A stretch of DNA of 64,000 nucleotides from assembly GCA_905221605.1 (NCBI GenBank), contig CAJNDS010000202.1, positions 770,404 through 834,403 of the forward strand. The letters are read 5' to 3'. Below are positions 52,577 through 62,852 of this stretch, one piece after another (position 1 is the first letter of the stretch; each line of letters opens with the position of its first letter). Source of the DNA: Symbiodinium natans. Its lineage: Eukaryota; Sar; Dinophyceae; Suessiales; Symbiodiniaceae. The notes under the pieces are model-generated. The model ran no database searches. It had not been told where the DNA came from and saw only the letters and a program-made list of their open reading frames with translations. A program made the translations under genes and the position numbers.

Positions 52577-53266
52577 AAAAAGAAAACCACTCAGAACTGC
52601 CCTTTGGCCAATCCCATCTTCCACTTCCCATGTGTCTGAGATCCGCGAATCCAGACGCACAGCCGCTGAGCGATCCGACATTAAGCCATCCATTAAATGC
52701 CAGAGTTCATGCGAAATACCACATGGCGGCATCACGCCAAGTAACATCGAAAGCTATGCGTATGTCTAAAAATGCACAGTAAGGCACGTCTTGATGTAAA
52801 CGAAGGGTTTCAAGCAACGCATAAACTTGCACGTCGGAACCATATCGGAACCCTGCCTGGCAATCATCCAACCGTGGATCAATGCGAGGGCGAACCCGGT
52901 TCAATATCAACCGCTCCAACAACTTGGCAAAGCAACATGTCAAAGTGATCGGACGGTAGTCATTCCGATCAGTGGATCCCGAGCCTTTCGCAAGGGGAAC
53001 CACAATGCCATGTTTCTACATAGATGGCACACAACTACTAGCGCAACACAATTTAAGAACTGCGGTTCGCGCGGGTGCCGTTGTATGCGGCGGCGTACAC
53101 AAGCGAAGCGCACCGGGCAGAAATTATCTGCATCCAATGCCGCTGCATTTTGGAAATGGTGCTGCCATTCCTGCATGCATTGCCTCTGCTGACCAACATC
53201 GGCGAAAGTGTTGGGAGAAAGGCTGCGTGGCACTTTGCTGACGTTATGACGAAACCGGCGGCGCAC
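52577..53266 (-). pseudogene. LINE reverse transcriptase, first half
   Basis: Minus strand: a pre-RT block (WQHHFQNAAALD), then MVPLAKGSGSTDRNDYRPIT, LTCCFAKLLERLILNRVRPR, QAGFRYGSDVQVYALLETLR, CAFLDIRIAFDVTWRDA and, in another frame, VEDGIGQRAVLSGFLFF. These are the classical LINE RT blocks (DYRPI, QAGFR, LDI..AFD, GxxQxxVLS). At FLFF the sequence breaks into the plus-strand insert. Confidence 0.75.
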
Positions 53267-53419
53267 CCAGCGAGCAGCAACACGAGGGTTAACAGTTTCA
53301 TACGCTCAACCCGACTCAACCATGTTGTCCAATATGTGGATTTGGCATGCCGAACGACATGATGAAAATGGTTGCGGCTCATAGGAAAGGTTGTTTCTGT
53401 AGCATCACAGCGATCTGTA

Positions 53420-54014
53420 AGGCAGACGTCGATGGTGCCGCCCTCGGACAGCAAAGCGACAAGCCGCGACCTACCTGGAACTCCCGGGCGAATGGCCGCA
53501 GAAACCCAACGTGCTCGGTAGCTACCGCGTGCTACTGCTCCGGCGCCTCCGCCTGCCACTGCCCCTCACCGCTGCGCGATGCCGCTGCCGGCAGCTGCAT
53601 GACCCTTTGGGGGACCACATTGCAGCACAGGCATCTTGGCGACAAGACGAACGTCGCATCGAGGTCATCGCAAATGGGCTGGCGCTCTGGGGTGGCTCAC
53701 AGCTCGCAGTCGACACGCTGGTCTTCCCTCCGGCATCGGCAGGCGCCCCGTGCAGAGCAGGGGCCGGACTTTCACATGCACGCAAGGCGAAGGAACGCAC
53801 CTACCCTGAGCTCCAGAAGTCTGCACGGTGCAAGCTTGTAGTCCTCGCCCTTGAGCTCGGCGGCTGTTGGAGCGCCGAGGCCGCGACCTTCCTTCTTTTT
53901 TTTTGCCTTGGCCTCGACGCTCCTGGGCGGTTGTTGGTGCGCAACGGCGCAGCCTACCGGAGACGAGCACACACCGCTTTGTTGCGGAAACATCCAAAAA
54001 GCATTTCTGGTTAG
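53420..54014 (+). pseudogene. LINE C-terminal domain fragment, plus strand
   Basis: The 167-codon frame from 53511 reads LLLRRLRLPLPLTAARCRCR, LHDPLGDHIAAQA, RRIEVIANGLALWGGSQLAV, then KERTYPELQKSARCKLVVLA and LELGGCWSAEAATFLL. This is the same C-terminal LINE region as at 47985-48400, of a different subtype from that at 51560-52485. A Cys expected after GDHIAA is missing and the piece lacks RT, so it is a 5'-truncated copy. Confidence 0.65.
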
Positions 54015-54039
54015 AAAATTGAAGCCGGCAAGAAAGCGC

Positions 54040-54580
54040 CCATGATGCCGGCCCCGCGGGCGGAGGCAGCATGCACTTGCCTGCCTGCTGGCTTTCCCGG
54101 AAAGAGCGGTCTCGCTGTATACTTGCTTGGAGCGCTACATGCCTTCCAGCGCACATCCCTGCGGCTCAACCCTGCCAAGACGCGATTCTGGAATGCTGCA
54201 GGAATCGCCCCAACCGGTCTCTCTGACACTGGTCTGGATGGCTTTGGTTGGGTCGGTGACGGCGCCCTCCCCCCGCAGCGTGTGCTCCTGCTTGCGGACA
54301 CTCGCGCGTTTGCTTTTGGCATCTTTTGGCCATGAGGCCGCTGTCAGCTCTTGCCTAGGCTCCCTCCTTCTTGCTAATGACCACAGCTCGCCATTGCCCG
54401 TGCACAGCTCTGGGCTGACGCCCTGCCAGCCATCTCTTCGCGGGAACAATCTCATGCACAGCTCCTCGTTGCCCAACTCTCGGCCCCTCCGCCGCCTACG
54501 CGCTTCTGGGGTTGGTGCCTTAAGCAAAAACACCAAACGTTTTATGCTTGAGAGACTCTTGCAAGGCTCGTGATGGAAAT
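54040..54580 (+). pseudogene. LINE RT fragment, plus strand
   Basis: FQRTSLRLNPAKTRFWNAAG then GFGWVGDGALPPQ matches the segment after the YADD box in dinoflagellate LINEs as I recall them (LRLN.AKTR.WNAAG...). It is followed by a frame change and unrelated sequence. It lies just downstream of a C-terminal domain fragment in the same orientation, so the order is not that of one intact element. Confidence 0.45.
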
Positions 54581-55002
54581 TGCAGAACCTCCAGATGTTT
54601 TGGCGCTGCTGCTACTACCAGGGCTCTCTTTATATGTTTCGTTCCTGGCTCTCGGAGTTGGTGCCTTAAGCAAATACGGCAAGCGTTGAGACTGACTTCG
54701 AGAATGATGTGCTGCCTCTTCTCTTTAGAATTCATGGCAAGTTTTCTTTTGGATGTCCTTTTGCGTAACTCCTTAAGACAGATCAGCTTCAAAATACACG
54801 ATCCGCCTTCTCTCTTCCATGCACGGGCCGTCGCCAATCCTAATCCTGTTGGGGTTGTGTCACACCCTGGCAAGTCCGTTCGTCCCGGCCTTTTCCGCTT
54901 AGTGCTGCCTGCTGAGTCCGGTTGTAGTAAGCTAGGCCTCCGACCTTGATCATGGGCTGATCTCGCGGGAAAGAAAAGCCTACGCCTCCCGCGTTGCGGC
55001 AA

Positions 55003-55260
55003 CCACGTCCGCACCTAAATGCAGAAGTCTATGGGCAGCCGTTTGGCCGACCAAACGGACCAGCAGGCAATTATGGGCAGTCCGTAGACCCCGCCGCACA
55101 CCGGGCGTGCCTTCATTCCAGTGAAGCCTACGGCCGCCCCTCATCCCACCGGCTGCTGCTGCGTTCCTAAATTCAGTTTTTTGGGCAGTGTGTAGACCCC
55201 ACCGCACGCCGGGCGTGCCCTCTTTACAGTGAAGCCTATGGCTGCCGAACTCCTCATCCC
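55003..55260. repeat. Dispersed repeat plus local ~108-bp tandem duplication
   Basis: tatgggcagtccgtagaccc and ccgcacaccgggcgtgcc at 55071-55110 recur at about 55179-55218 (gggcagtgtgtagacccc, ccgcacgccgggcgtgcc), each followed by a cagtgaagcctayggc block. The first part also matches 47250-47300. Confidence 0.75.
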
Positions 55261-58260
55261 AACGGCAGCTGCTGCGTCGGCGGGCATGCGGCCTTTGCGG
55301 AACGCTTTATGGTCAAACATTGTCGATATAAGCATCGAGGTTTGCACTGGTGGCACGGCTCAGCGAGTCAACGCTGGTCCGCTCCTCGTTGCATCATGCG
55401 GTTGAGCACCACCGCGTGAGGCGATTGGGGATGGTTCGGTTTTCGTAACCCGCGAAATAACATGCGAAGCAATTTGCTTGCACTCAACTGCTATCGCGGT
55501 TGCATGATGTTGCATGTGCCCTTGTTTAATTGCGCCGTTGTAATTGTCCGTTTCGGATCAAGAATGCCAAAGATGCTGAACAATCAGGAAAATGCAAGAA
55601 ACTACATGCAACCACTTATTAACTCTTACTATCATACTTATGGCAAGAAAATGTAGCGTCATGAAACCGATGCAACGCAATTTTTTTTGCACATGCTTTC
55701 CTGCAATACGCCATGTCTCAGCGAGCGGGCCCAAACCCGACATGTACTACTTGCCTTTCGAACATTCTGTGAGATGCGGCAGTGTGAGGTGACGTGCAAG
55801 CGTTGTCACCGAGACAATTAGTTTCCGGCTTACAAACCGAATGTGCAGTCCAATCCGATCAGGATCAGTTGGTCAGTGTTGTGGTGAGGTTGGGAACACC
55901 ACAACCACCGCAGGCATGCGGGGATCATGTGGGTTCAGTAGTGGTTCAGTTCGAGGTGCTTCGTCTGCAGGTTTCGAACCTTCCGGGCAAGAGAATGTCA
56001 GCACGTCCAGCTCTTCCTCGGTCAATGCCGGCCCAGGTGACGCCCCAAGACGAAAATCAACCAACTTGTCCGCAGCATGTATTGCGCTGCGAATCGTTGA
56101 TCGATTGCGCTAAAAGGAACCGCCAAAAAACACCGAAGGAACGGCAATTGCAAGAGCTAGGTTGGAACATTTTGGGGAGAGCCCGCTATCCTAAACCGTT
56201 CAGGTCAAAGTCCGCAAATGCCGAAGCAAAAGGAACAGTTGGGAAACGCGGTTTGGACCACAAGATCGAGCGTCTGTGATCGAATGTCTGTGACAGGTTC
56301 AATGGTTCATTTGGGGCGGACACGGACAGCTAGCTGTTTGTGAGAGAACCGCGTGCTTGTACATAGTGAATGTTGGTTAAGGGACTGCATGTTCACGTGT
56401 GTCCCTGAAAAGTTAGGGTCGATACTTTGAATCGATTTCATACAGCTTACTTGCGCATACGAGTTCCGTGACAAATCTCCGCTGCAGCATCTGTTCGGAC
56501 TTTGCAACGCAAACCGCATGCCCGTGACTACGTCTCTGGTGCAGCCTCAGCATTATTTGCAAGGCACCCGTTGTGTGTTGTGCAGATGAGGCCAAACCAA
56601 TGCAACTACCACTACAACAACTTCTGGCTCGATTTCTGCAGGTGACGAACACGGCAGCATTGGTCTCAGCTTTACGTGCCGACATAGAACACAAATGCTA
56701 GATGCTCTGTGGCCAACAAACCATGAGCCCAGACGTCTCCGTGGCATCTTTGTTTTCGACGACACTGGTGACCGGCAGTGTGGCCAGCGCTGTAGGAGAT
56801 GCAAGTGGCGCTCCGAGTTGAACTTGCTGACGTCTCAGGGATGTGTAGTCGTGGCCAGTCCAAGGACACAGCACAACAAGCAGTCTTGCTCCCGCTGGTG
56901 TTACCAGCGACGGCCTTAGTCCGGGCTTTTGGTGGACACTTGCGCAGAAGTTAGGACAGCTTGTGGCCGTGGCTTGATTGAGGCTTCGCAGCTTTCAGTG
57001 GCAGCACTGGTTCAGCTTCCTCGGCAACATCGCTTCCAGGCATTTCTGCTCGCTGTTAGCATTGTCAGTAAAACTTCAGGGGATATGGCTCAGGCCAAGG
57101 GTCTCGCGATCCTAAATGGCATTAGAGCCAGGTGAGGTGAAAAATCCAACAGCGGGAACTTCGCCTCCGCGCGTTGAAGGCACAGGTTTTCATGCCGCAT
57201 CTGCCTCAGCTATGTCTAGGAATGTTTGGGAACTTGGCGGCTGTATGCGTTGGTGCATAGAGTCAAGGGAACGGCGTGGGGAATCGGGCTGGTGTTTCTC
57301 CTCGCCTTCGTGTTCTTCAAGCTTTGGAGGCGGCGGTATTTCATCGGGAATTAGCTGTTTTTTTGTTCGGCACCTCTCAGGCGGCGCACGGCACGACAGC
57401 TGGTCCCTGGCGACATGCAGCTGCGTTTCTGCCGTGTTTGGGCGGTCTTTCTGGCGTGTCAACATGTTGAGTAAATTTGTGAAGGTCCAGCCTGTCGGAG
57501 TGGATGGGTGCGGAAGATGACGAGGATGTGGTCATTGCCACATCCTTGGCGTTGGCTGTAGCAATCTTGGTGCAGTGTGCTCATGAGTCTTGCGCGCCTT
57601 GGCCCCACTGAAGGCACCCGAAATGAGCAACACGTGCCATAAGCAACCCAGCTCACTGCAAGTGCAAGCCTGAAGATTGGCAGCCGGCTTGTTGAAGTAT
57701 TTGACAGTGTTCATGCGGAAAGCGAGCAGGTGAACCACAATTTAACATGGTTTGCACAAAAGATCAACAAAGCAACAACTGTACGCGAGAGCAGAGTGGT
57801 CACGGATGCTGCTCGCATGCCCCCAGCCGGCAGCACATGGATGTCCAATGCACGCAAGACGACGGGGTGCATCTTGGCATCACGAGAAAGGGCTGCATTG
57901 TCAGGGGGACAGCACTTTTCGTCTCCATCACTCCGACATATTCGGTCCACTTGTAGGGTTCAACTCCGACGGATCTACGCATTTTTCCAACATGTGGGCA
58001 AGCTCTTTACTTAGGACTTTTCAGATTCACACAAGGCCAGGTAAGAGGATCACAGCAAGTCTATGGCTGTTCAGTGAAAGGTAGCGGTACCCCTTCAAGG
58101 TGTTGTTTTCACATGGTGAGAGGGCCAGTCTGACCATCGTCAAAGCCTTGAGCCGCCACTCGAAATTGAAACGGCCTTCTCTCAGAAGTAATTGGTTTTC
58201 ACAAACGCCGGTGCCGATGGGCACGATACAGTGCCTCGCGCAGTCAAAAAAAACGGCAGC
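55261..58260. other. No firm gene; possible membrane-protein exon hints on the plus strand
   Basis: A plus-strand frame at about 57258-57347 reads AWGIGLVFLLAFVFFKLW and RRRYFIGN, a plausible membrane helix with a basic flank, but no family or borders could be fixed. Other open frames (55794-56279, 56929-57135) have no features. Confidence 0.3.
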
Positions 58261-58375
58261 AGCAGACGTTGCGACATGATGTTTTCTTGGGAGCACGGGT
58301 TGATTACAAGGCAGGTTTGAAGATGTACACTGTATTCCCCGTATCAAGAATCCTGATCATGCCAGTTAGGAACAG

Positions 58376-58498
58376 AAACATGACCGCATCAGTGATTGCA
58401 AGCATAATCCTGGTGATGGTGCTTGTGGCTTTACCAGTCGTTGTTCTTGCAATCGCAGTTTTCCATGCAAACCTGAAGCACAACCCCAAACCTTATCA
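58376..58498 (+). CDS. Possible exon with Kv-channel-like S6 helix
   Basis: Between an acceptor-like gaacag| and a donor-like tatcag|gtgctt the frame reads MTASVIASIILVMVLVALPV, then VVLAIAVFHANLKHNPKPYQ. A hydrophobic helix with ALPVxV followed by an F...N segment resembles the pore-lining S6 of voltage-gated K+ channels. No pore signature (TVGYG-like) was found upstream, so the assignment is weak. It could be any single membrane helix. Confidence 0.3.
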
Positions 58499-59383
58499 GG
58501 TGCTTTGACTTTGCGTTCCCAGTGTAGAGCTCATGTTTCCCAGCTCCAAAGCAGAGTTTCCAAGAACCCAAAACCCGTAACGAAATACACCTGTCTAGCC
58601 GCTTAGGTTTATTTGCGCGGGCAGTACATCCCTGCAGGAAATCCTGTGTCGAGAGCTCTCAGCTGGCAAACACGAAGCCCGAAAGACGAAACCCGAAACC
58701 TCCCTCAGATTTCTGCTCGTTCAGCTCGAGATGAGGGTCAAGAGCAGTTTCGGTGTCAAAGTATATTAGAATGAGTTCACATGTAATCTGCAAGGGATCG
58801 CGCTTTCTTCCTTTCCGCCTTATTGAGGGAATGCAAGATGGTTTGGGCTTTGCAGAGAAATTTCCACAAAAGGCTGCAAGCTTTCGGGGACAGCCTCTTG
58901 TTTTTTCTGTGGCCTGCCACTTTGCTTTTTCTTGTATGTACTAGCATTCCGAATTTCTGTTCGTTCGGCCAGGCTTTGTCCCTGCCCGAGGATTGCCAGT
59001 TGCGTTTTTCCCCACTCAGCTGTGTGTGCGCGTGCTGCCCAAAACCAATTGCCTCTGCAGCATGCATTCGCTTTGCCGCTTTATGCTCGGGCACCCGGCG
59101 TAGCTTCAGCTGTGAGCAGCCGGGCTTCCCGAAGAGTTTTTGCAAGGGGTGGGCACACACATGCTTGCTTGTGCCAAGGGCTGCCAATGAGCATGTCTAC
59201 ACGTGTTGCTCTCCCCTTGTGTTGGTTTGTCCTCGCACCGAGAAGTAGGAAAGGTGCTTGTTCGTTGTTTTAGGGCCCAAGTATGTAGTAGATTCCCTAC
59301 CCCTGGTCAAGCGTGTATGAGTGCATTGTTCAGGACGACCGCGAAGCTGCAGCCCCGACAGATGCTTGATTGATTAAGATTCT

Positions 59384-60990
59384 TGTTGCAGCTGAGGCGG
59401 CCCACTGCCTGCAGCTAGATCAAAAAAAGAAGCGAGAGCCGAGGTGGTGCATCAGATGCAGCTGCGTGTTCTTCAATGTGCTCAGTGGCGTCGTCAATGG
59501 CTACGACATCTGCATCATGACCGGTATTCTGGACTCTGTAGACAAAGACTTGGAGCTTTGCCACACTGGCGGCGCAGTTGCGACTTGCTTCCTTAAGGAG
59601 CCTTCCTTGCACACGTCCACACGTCCAGTTTAGCATCGTTTTACAAAGATTGTGTGATTGTCGCTTCTAGTTTTATCCGTGGCAGGAGGCAGTGATGTCC
59701 TTCGCAAGCATTGGTGGGCTTGCAGCCAGGATCTGTGGTGTGTTCATTGCAGACAAGTACGGTCGTTCGGCTGCTCTTTTTGTGGCTGATGTGCTGATCT
59801 TAATCTCCGTCGCAGTGCAGTCAAGCACCACAGCAGTTCCCAGTTTCTTGATGGCTCGCTTCTTGATTGGAGCGGGGATGGGCCTGGCATTCGTAGTGAC
59901 CCCAACTTACCTTTGTGAAATCGCTCCGCGAGCACAACGTGGTATTTTCGTGTGTTTGCATGAAGTTGCCGTGTGTGTCGGTTGCTTGCTTGGACTGCAT
60001 GTCTCGTCTCGAGATTCTGCAGAGTGGCGGTGGCAGGGCATAATGGCGCTTGCAGCACTGCCCGCTGCAGTGCAGCTTGTTTTTATTTGTGGGTTGCCAG
60101 AGAGCCCGCGGTGGTTTGCATTGCGAGGAGATGTCGCTGGTTTGGATCGAGCTTGTGCATCATTAGGATTGGAGGGAGAGACTGCTGAGCTCAGAAAGCT
60201 TGTGCAGACGGGTCAGGTGTCGGCCGATGCAAGTTCGAAAACACAAAATGCTTGCAGTCGAAATCTTTCTAACTGGCGCAAGCACAGACGACCCTTCCTT
60301 ATAGCGCTTGGTTTGGCAGGGGGCACCTCGGCAACGGGGACCTATGCGATCCAAACCTACGCATACGACTTGCTTCGGGTCTCTGGCGTGCAGGAGCCTG
60401 CCGGGCTGTTGCCAGTTATTGGATGGATGAAGCTGCTCGGGGCACTACTTGCCATGTTTTCCTCGGACCGGCTGGGACGGAGACGGCTCGTCATTACGGG
60501 AAGCTTCCTTTGCACCCTGTGCGACGTCCTCTTGGCGTTTCATATGGCAATGCCCGCATTTTTGCAGCCACAGCTCGCCGCTTCTTGCATATTTTTTCGA
60601 ATTCTCTCGTGGAATGCTGGTTATGGCGGCGTGCAATTTGTGGCTATATCTGAAATCCTGCCCAACGAGGTCCGTTCTTCCTTCATGGGTCAGTGCCAAG
60701 TTGTGGCCAGCATGATTGACGTCCTCATCTTTCAGCTATTCGAAACGCTGCTTTTCACCAACAAGGCCGTGACCTTCGTGATCTTTGCTGCAATAAACTT
60801 TAGTTCGTGCCTTTTCGCTTGCCGATTCCTGCCAGACTTGCGTGGACTTTCGCTTGAGGAGATCCACGCGGACGGGGGGGCTGGAAGGTCGTACGGTGTA
60901 TTGTCGGAGGTTCCCGCAGAGTCCGAGGCCAAGGCAGAACCCGAGCCCACGGTCATTGGAGCTAGCAAGGCGCGTGACGCCTGTGTATGA
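59384..60990 (+). CDS. MFS sugar-transporter-family membrane protein
   Basis: The large exon (acceptor CAG| at 59685; ATG at 59695, but translation probably enters from upstream) runs to a stop at 60990. It shows major facilitator signatures: GVFIADKYGRSAA (loop 2-3 motif), RFLIGAGMGLAFVVTPTYLC then EIAPRAQRG, PESPRWF at about 60096, a second-half SDRLGRRRL at about 60463, and PDLRGLSLEEI like the C-terminal PETKG motif of sugar porters. A preceding exon (about 59384-59565) supplies the first helix, FFNVLSGVVNGYDICIMTGI. The intron donor was not fixed and may be non-GT. Together they give about 12 helices, full length for the family. It is probably a plasma- or organelle-membrane carrier for a sugar or similar solute by proton symport; substrate unknown. 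The C-terminal tail is acidic. Confidence 0.85.
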
Positions 60991-62850
60991 CTACAGAGTT
61001 GCATTTCTGAGAAAGCCAGAAGACAAAGTGGTCCTTCGAAGCTGCCAAAGTACAGCGGGCTGCTTTGCACCGCGGCCTTCTGTTTCTCACACGCGATCCA
61101 CAGAATCAAGGAATGCATCGGCTCTGCTGCGTGGGTGCTGAAAGTCGTCCTTGGATTGCCACAGGTGCTCTTATTGTTTGCTGTTGCTGAGTCTTCTGCA
61201 AAAAGTGTGTTGCCTTGGTGTGTCTTGGTGTGATAAGATGGCTTGACAGCTGCTGTAAAGACATGTTTGTCCAAAGCTTCTTGAAGTTCAGGCTGGACCA
61301 CTCTCGGGGCGTGGTCTCGCACCCAAGATGACCTGCGATAGGTGATGATGTGGTAGGGTAGGCATTGTGACTCACTACTGGGGGTCCTGACTCTCCCTCG
61401 TTGGCCAGGTCGAGGCTCGCGAACATCGGCAGCATGTGGATCAGCAGATTATTTCGAGATCTGGATGCAGATGTTTGCACTAGCGGCCAGAGCAGAATGC
61501 CAGGGATGCTGTGTTACACAGTGTCACCACGGACAAGTGGACAAGTGGACAAGTGCAGCCGAGGACATGTCCACCCCGCGCTTGGAGGCCCTCAGTGAAC
61601 AGCCTGGAAAGCCATGCTCCGCTTTGCCCTGCTGTGCTCCGCATGAGGCTCCTGGCTTGGGCCGCCCGCGGTGACCCACAGTGACCCACGACCACAGTGA
61701 CCCAAGATAAAACCGCATCACTCAGTACCTCGCCCAACGTTCCGGCATGGTTGCGTTTGTGTTGGATGTACTGCACTTTGCATGGAAAGTCGGCTCCGGA
61801 CCTGTCGCCGTGTTCCGGCTCAAAAACGCAGTGGGCTCAGCCATCTGGAGATCTGTACGAGCACAGGCCTGCGCTCAAGCGTGTGTGCTTTGAGTTGCCA
61901 TATGTTGCCACGTAACTTCTGTGGCTCTGGATGCATGGCTATGACAAGCCAGCCGTTTTCATTCAGCGAACAGAAAGTAGAGTAACGTTACTTGGCCTTT
62001 GGGGGGCAGTTCAGCTGAAGGAGGCGTTGTCTTGGGCAAGTACAGGCGGAGACGCGAAGTTCCTAACAAAACTCTTCGAATGACAGTGCTTGTGTAAGCG
62101 TTGATGGGAGGAGGAGGAGGAGGTGGTGGTGGAGGAGGAGGAGGAGGATTCCCCCCCCCCTCCGACGCGGCGAGAGCTCATCGGCAGGATGCATTAGAAG
62201 GATACTTCAGAATCAACAGCCTGGAGTGATGACGAGCGGGGATTCTCCACGAGGAGAGGACATCGCCGCGCAACACTCTTTGACGAAAAAGAGAGCACAA
62301 ACACACGGCCAGAACAGAAGTGCTGCAAAGAAGCTCTAACAAGCCCGAACCACAGTGCTCGACTTGGAAGAGTTGCGGCAGACTTGCAGGATTCCAAGGC
62401 TCGGCTAGGCACCGGGAATCTTAGTAGGATTTCGGGAACTGCTAGCCAGTGAGTTTCGCGCTGCAGTTTTCCGAAAGCAACTTATTAGGCTCTCTTCCCT
62501 CAGCTTTCTCCGTGCATCCGGGGTGCTTTCAGAATGCATAGTTACCAAGATGACAACCAGGATGAAGAACATGCTGGATGTGGCAGGCTTGTAGGCTTGT
62601 AGGCTTGTGGGGAGACTTGCTTAAAAGACAGCCTTCAAGTTGACACGACAGTTGGGAGTAAAGCATGCGCTCCCAATGTAGAGTTTTCGATGGTTTTCGG
62701 CTACATGAGAGAGCCCAACGTTTTCTTGCCAGAAAAGAAAGCGCCCTTGGAGTTTGGAGTGTTGCGCAACTCCCAATTGCTACTCCGAGCCTTAAGCACC
62801 CAAGCCGCCACCTGAAGGATTTTGGTCCAGACGCACACCTCACTCCACGA
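60991..62850. other. Intergenic; short tandem repeats
   Basis: No gene recognised. Small repeats are ggacaagt at 61531-61557, agtgaccca at 61670-61705 and taggcttg at 62585-62610. Confidence 0.5.
62104..62162. repeat. (GGA)n/(GGT)n microsatellite with poly-C end
   Basis: gggaggaggaggagg, then ggtggtggt, then ggaggagga, then a run of C. Confidence 0.9.
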
Positions 62851-62852
62851 CC

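Larger units (their letters stand above)
49480..53410 (-). mobile_element. Decayed LINE (RT + zinc finger) split by a nested insertion
   Basis: In sense (minus) order: a pre-RT region (about 53400-53010, including HFHHVVRHAKSTYWTTWL), RT palm blocks (53003-52577), a foreign insert (52575-50529), the rest of the RT with YADD (50528-50113), and a C-terminal zinc finger (about 49905-49855). Frame changes and stops show it is no longer active. The two RT halves meet in the same codon neighbourhood once the insert is ignored. Confidence 0.75.

Noticed and set aside
55794-56279. 161-codon plus-strand ORF
   Set aside because: No domain, no splice context and overlapping alternative frames of similar quality; left within an unassigned stretch.
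62815-62832. gattttggtccag word about 25 bases before the GH7 start, similar to the DinoSL core
   Set aside because: Only about 12 of 21 positions match and there is no junction evidence, so it is not called a relic.
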